From NCBI GenBank assembly GCA_016779935.1, contig JADHMQ010000007.1:1-64000 (forward strand): 64,000 nt of DNA, in the 5' to 3' direction. The notes under the pieces are model-generated. The model searched no databases. It was not told the origin of the DNA and saw nothing but the letters and a program-made list of their open reading frames with translations. Shown piece after piece: positions 61,464 to 64,000 of this stretch. A program made the position numbers and the translations under genes. Position 1 is the stretch's first letter. The number at the start of each line of letters is the position of its first letter. This stretch comes from Flavobacteriales bacterium. GTDB lineage: Bacteria; Bacteroidota; Bacteroidia; Flavobacteriales; UBA7312.

Positions 61464-62063
61464 ATGAGGGGGATTCTTCAAATGTTATTCCCTTCATTAA
61501 TTTGGAATTTCTCTTCTGAAGAAAAAGTCATTTATATTACTTTTGATGATGGTCCTCACCCAGAACTCACCCCTTTTATACTACAAGAACTAGATAAGCA
61601 TAAGGCAAAAGCAACCTTTTTTCTATTGGGTAAAGAAGTGGATTTATACCCTTCATTATTAAACGACATTTTACAAAAAAATCATTCGGTAGGAAATCAT
61701 ACATATTCACATCTAAACGGGTGGAAGACTAAAAATAGAGAGTATTTTTCAGATACTGATAAGTGCCATGCTATTCTAAGTAGCAAACTATTTAGACCTC
61801 CATTCGGTAGGATTAAGCCTTCACAGATATGGCGACTAAGAAAAACATTTAAAATAATTATGTGGGATGTGTTAAGTTGGGATTTTCACAAAGCAATATC
61901 GCCTAAAAAGTGTTTTAAAATTATTAAGAAAAAAACAAAAAATGGCTCTATCATTGTGTTTCACGAAAATGATAAAGCCATTAGTAATGTAAAATATTGC
62001 TTGCCTAAAATACTAGACTACTACGCCAAGGAAGGTTACAAGTTTAGGGCTATTACTGATTAG
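61464..62063 (+). CDS. Polysaccharide deacetylase (NodB/CE4 family)
   Basis: I use the ATG at 61464 (199 residues) rather than the TTG 3 bases before. The protein has the CE4 motifs in order: TFDDGPHP (about residues 26-33, with D28 as base and D29 as metal ligand), VGNHTYSH with two metal histidines (about 75-82), RPPFGR (about 111-116), MWDVLSWDF (about 133-141) and IVFHEN with the catalytic histidine (about 168-173). There is a short hydrophobic N terminus but no clear signal peptide. It would deacetylate a cell-envelope polysaccharide or peptidoglycan. It starts 40 bases after the DUF2723 gene and converges with a decayed rhodanese gene. Confidence 0.92.
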   Translation: MRGILQMLFPSLIWNFSSEEKVIYITFDDGPHPELTPFILQELDKHKAKATFFLLGKEVDLYPSLLNDILQKNHSVGNHTYSHLNGWKTKNREYFSDTDKCHAILSSKLFRPPFGRIKPSQIWRLRKTFKIIMWDVLSWDFHKAISPKKCFKIIKKKTKNGSIIVFHENDKAISNVKYCLPKILDYYAKEGYKFRAITD

Positions 62064-62297
62064 AAGCATTAACTTCCATCCATCCACCTTCATTTTCAAC
62101 CTCAACTATTACTCTTTCAAGAACTCTAATATCTTTTGAGAACGAACGCCTGATTTATAGAACACAATCATTGGCTCTAAATCTCTAATCTATTCTAGTC
62201 GATTTGGTATATCATTCATCGGTATATTAATAGAGCCCTTAACATTACCAGAGTTAAACTCAAGTGGTGTTCTCACCAATCAACACAACTTTAGTTA
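62053..62297 (-). pseudogene. Decayed single-domain rhodanese gene
   Basis: The minus-strand translation keeps clear rhodanese text in one frame, RTPLEFNSGNVKGSINIP (62273-62220), then an in-frame TAG at 62192-62190. After that, IVFYKSGVRSQKILEFLKE leads to a TAA at 62111-62109, and VENEGGWMEVNAS appears in a shifted frame (from 62100). The catalytic cysteine of the usual VYCRSGxRS loop is a tyrosine here (FYKSGVRS). Upstream of RTPLEF the frame also breaks. At least four lesions are present, so it cannot make a full rhodanese. It lies directly behind the MBL/rhodanese gene. Confidence 0.8.
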
Positions 62298-63689
62298 TAT
62301 TTGACGTGAACAAGAACTACCATATGAAACGGGTAGCAATTTCTCATTTGATAATTTAGCATATCCGCCGTCAGAATTTATTAAAGAATTGAATCCATTA
62401 GACGCTAATAATGAGCAGGCAATCATCGAACGATAGCCTCCAGCACAATACACCACTAAAGGTTCTTCTTTGCTTAAAGAGGATATTTTTTTCGGCAATT
62501 CTTGAAGCCTAATATGAGTGGAACCTGCAACGAAACCATTTTCTAACTCGCCAGGTTTCCTCACGTCCAATACAGCAGTGCCTTCTTCTATTAATTTTAA
62601 AACATCCGACGCGCTTTTATTGTCTATTGTAGATAAATTGCCTTCAGCTGCATCTATTCCACCATCTAAAAATCCTTGAACCTTCTCATAGCCTACTCTA
62701 GCTAAACGAGTTAGGGCTTCTTTTTCAGAGTTTTTATCGGTAATCAAAATCAAAGTTGATTCTGGGTCAATTAAAGCACCTACCCAAGGGGCATACTGCC
62801 CTTTTAATCCAATATTAATAGAGCCTTTAATAAATCCTTTTGCAAAATCATTCGGTTGCCTTGTGTCTAAGAGATATACGCCTTTTGATTGTGCTTCTAT
62901 GACCTCTGAATAAGACATGGGGTTTAGATTTCGTTCTATTACATCATCGATATCTTCGTAACCATTTTTATTCATCATAACATCTGTAAAGAAATATGAT
63001 GGAGGAGCTAAGAGGCCATCTGTAACTTCTTTAATAAATTGCTCCTTACTAATATCTTGAAGAGCATAATTTGTTTGTTTTTGCTCGCCTATTGTCGATG
63101 AGGTTTCTGTTCCGATATTTTTTCCACAGGCAGAACCGGCTCCATGACCTGGAAATACAAGAACGTCATCTTCTAATGGTATTAATTTAGTGTGAAGGGA
63201 ATCGTATAAATAACCTGCTAAATCTTCCTTGGTGATTTCTCCTGACTTAACTGCTAAGTCTGGTCTTCCTACATCTCCTACAAACAAGGTGTCACCAGTA
63301 AAAACACTATGATTTTTTCCGTTTTCATCTTTTAACAAATAACAAGACGACTCCATAGTGTGACCTGGTGTATGCAATAATGTTATACTAGAATTCCCTA
63401 ATTGAAATATCTCACCGTCTTCAGCTTTATGAAAATCAAACTTCGCATCGGCATTTGGTCCATAAATAATTTTAGCTCCTGTTCTACGAGCTAAATCCAA
63501 GTGGCCAGAAACAAAATCAGCATGAAAGTGTGTTTCAAAAATATATTTTATTGTCCCGCCATCTTTTCTAGCCATATCAATATAAACATCAATGTCTCTT
63601 AATGGGTCAATGATAGCAATTTCTCGCTCAGACTCTATATAATAGGCTGCTTCTGATAGGCATTTAGTGTATAGTTGTTCTAGTTTCAT
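62295..63689 (-). CDS. MBL-fold hydrolase with two rhodanese domains (persulfide dioxygenase-like)
   Basis: The 464-residue protein has an N-terminal metallo-beta-lactamase domain (about residues 1-240) with the metal motif THFHADFVSGH, HTPGHTMESSCYLL and FTGDTLFVGDVGRPDL. This is the pattern of ETHE1/Blh-type persulfide dioxygenases, which oxidise glutathione persulfide to sulfite. Two rhodanese domains follow. The first (about 260-350, YLLDTRQPNDF and LILITDKNSEK) has no catalytic cysteine, while the second (about 365-450) keeps it in VVYCAGGYRSM. It lies 15 bases after the TauE-like gene, so sulfide oxidation and sulfite export may be linked. The C terminus SCSRQI is unusual for the family. 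Confidence 0.92.
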   Translation of the reverse strand: MKLEQLYTKCLSEAAYYIESEREIAIIDPLRDIDVYIDMARKDGGTIKYIFETHFHADFVSGHLDLARRTGAKIIYGPNADAKFDFHKAEDGEIFQLGNSSITLLHTPGHTMESSCYLLKDENGKNHSVFTGDTLFVGDVGRPDLAVKSGEITKEDLAGYLYDSLHTKLIPLEDDVLVFPGHGAGSACGKNIGTETSSTIGEQKQTNYALQDISKEQFIKEVTDGLLAPPSYFFTDVMMNKNGYEDIDDVIERNLNPMSYSEVIEAQSKGVYLLDTRQPNDFAKGFIKGSINIGLKGQYAPWVGALIDPESTLILITDKNSEKEALTRLARVGYEKVQGFLDGGIDAAEGNLSTIDNKSASDVLKLIEEGTAVLDVRKPGELENGFVAGSTHIRLQELPKKISSLSKEEPLVVYCAGGYRSMIACSLLASNGFNSLINSDGGYAKLSNEKLLPVSYGSSCSRQI

Positions 63690-63704
63690 AACTTTTTGTT
63701 TTAA

Positions 63705-64000
63705 TTAATTAAGAAGTTGATTAACTATGGTCTCATTTATTAATATTACAATGGCCATAAGTAGCACAAAAATACCAAATGATTTTTTTAATACCTGACT
63801 ATTTAAATGTTTTGATATAAATATTCCGATATTAATTCCGATAATGGATAAGAGCGTAAATAATAGCATTAAGTCCCAATCAATTGGATTTGAAAGTTCG
63901 CCAAGAAAACCAAATAAGGACTTAATCGAAATTATAATCAAAGATGTACCAATGGCTTCTTTCATATCAATATTGGTTAATAAAAGCAGAGCTGGGACTA
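63705..64000 (-). CDS. TauE/SafE-family sulfur-anion exporter, C-terminal part (cut by window edge)
   Basis: The frame is open from the window edge to the stop at 63705 (98 residues visible). It continues upstream of the internal methionine at 63965, where VPALLLLTNIDMKEAIGTSL gives the classic TauE/SafE block of a proline-containing helix followed by AIGTSL. Four helices are visible. Family members export sulfite, sulfoacetate or similar anions. The next gene downstream is a persulfide dioxygenase, whose product is sulfite, so export of sulfite is a reasonable inference. Confidence 0.9.
   Translation of the reverse strand, partial: VPALLLLTNIDMKEAIGTSLIIISIKSLFGFLGELSNPIDWDLMLLFTLLSIIGINIGIFISKHLNSQVLKKSFGIFVLLMAIVILINETIVNQLLN

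Noticed and set aside
1-64000. CRISPR arrays, insertion sequences, prophage and rRNA
   Set aside because: No spaced direct repeats, transposase-like proteins, integrases, phage structural genes or rRNA segments were seen on either strand.

Overview
This window reads as the chromosome of a marine-type member of the Bacteroidota (Flavobacteriia or a close relative). The DNA is AT-rich. It carries the type IX secretion translocon gene sprA, at least five proteins with type IX C-terminal sorting domains, an alternative complex III (act) operon, an aa3-type oxidase with two separate subunit III genes, a fused MaeB-type malic enzyme, and promoters of the Bacteroidota TTTG / TAnnTTTG type. No insertion sequence, prophage, CRISPR array or rRNA was seen. 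One tRNA (Gln, UUG) is present. No gene-free stretch exceeds 300 bases.

Layout. Positions 1-3480 (minus) hold terminal-oxidase genes: heme O synthase, two subunit III genes, subunit IV, a SCO copper chaperone and the start of a DUF420 membrane protein. Positions 3610-13238 (minus) are a compact, overlapping surface-polysaccharide cluster: flippase, two sulfotransferases, acetyltransferase, polymerase-like protein, sugar epimerase, two glycosyltransferases and a Wzi/RemB-like outer-membrane barrel. Two sulfotransferases suggest a sulfated glycan. Positions 13256-25623 (minus) hold deoC, then the block maeB-ruvA-sprA-gcvH-vanZ-tonB (in transcription order). Positions 25685-36303 are an envelope and secretion island: a minus-strand sorting-domain protein, then a plus-strand run of five exported thioredoxin-fold or Omp28-type proteins, each with a CxxC pair, mixed with outer-membrane barrels and ending in ubiX and a 61-residue protein.

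Positions 36296-39773 (minus) hold ruvB-queG, an OmpA-like protein and a small gene broken by an in-frame stop. Positions 39817-50634 (minus) are actABCDEF-coxB-coxA: ACIII passes electrons from menaquinol to the aa3 oxidase, and the oxidase genes at 1-3480 supply its remaining subunits and assembly factors. Positions 51239-55613 (minus) are rimP-nusA-infB with a full consensus promoter and a leader hairpin. Positions 55818-58115 encode a large secreted repeat protein, followed upstream by tRNA-Gln. Positions 58415-62063 (plus) hold a DUF2723 membrane protein and a polysaccharide deacetylase. Positions 62053-64000 (minus) hold a decayed rhodanese gene, a persulfide-dioxygenase-like MBL/double-rhodanese protein and a TauE/SafE exporter cut by the window edge.

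The strongest leads for new biology are the exported CxxC redox island (26645-33957), the sulfated-glycan cluster, the two broken genes (39237-39773 and 62053-62297), and palindromes lying on the -7 promoter elements of gcvH and the ACIII operon. All functional assignments are by eye; no database search was run.
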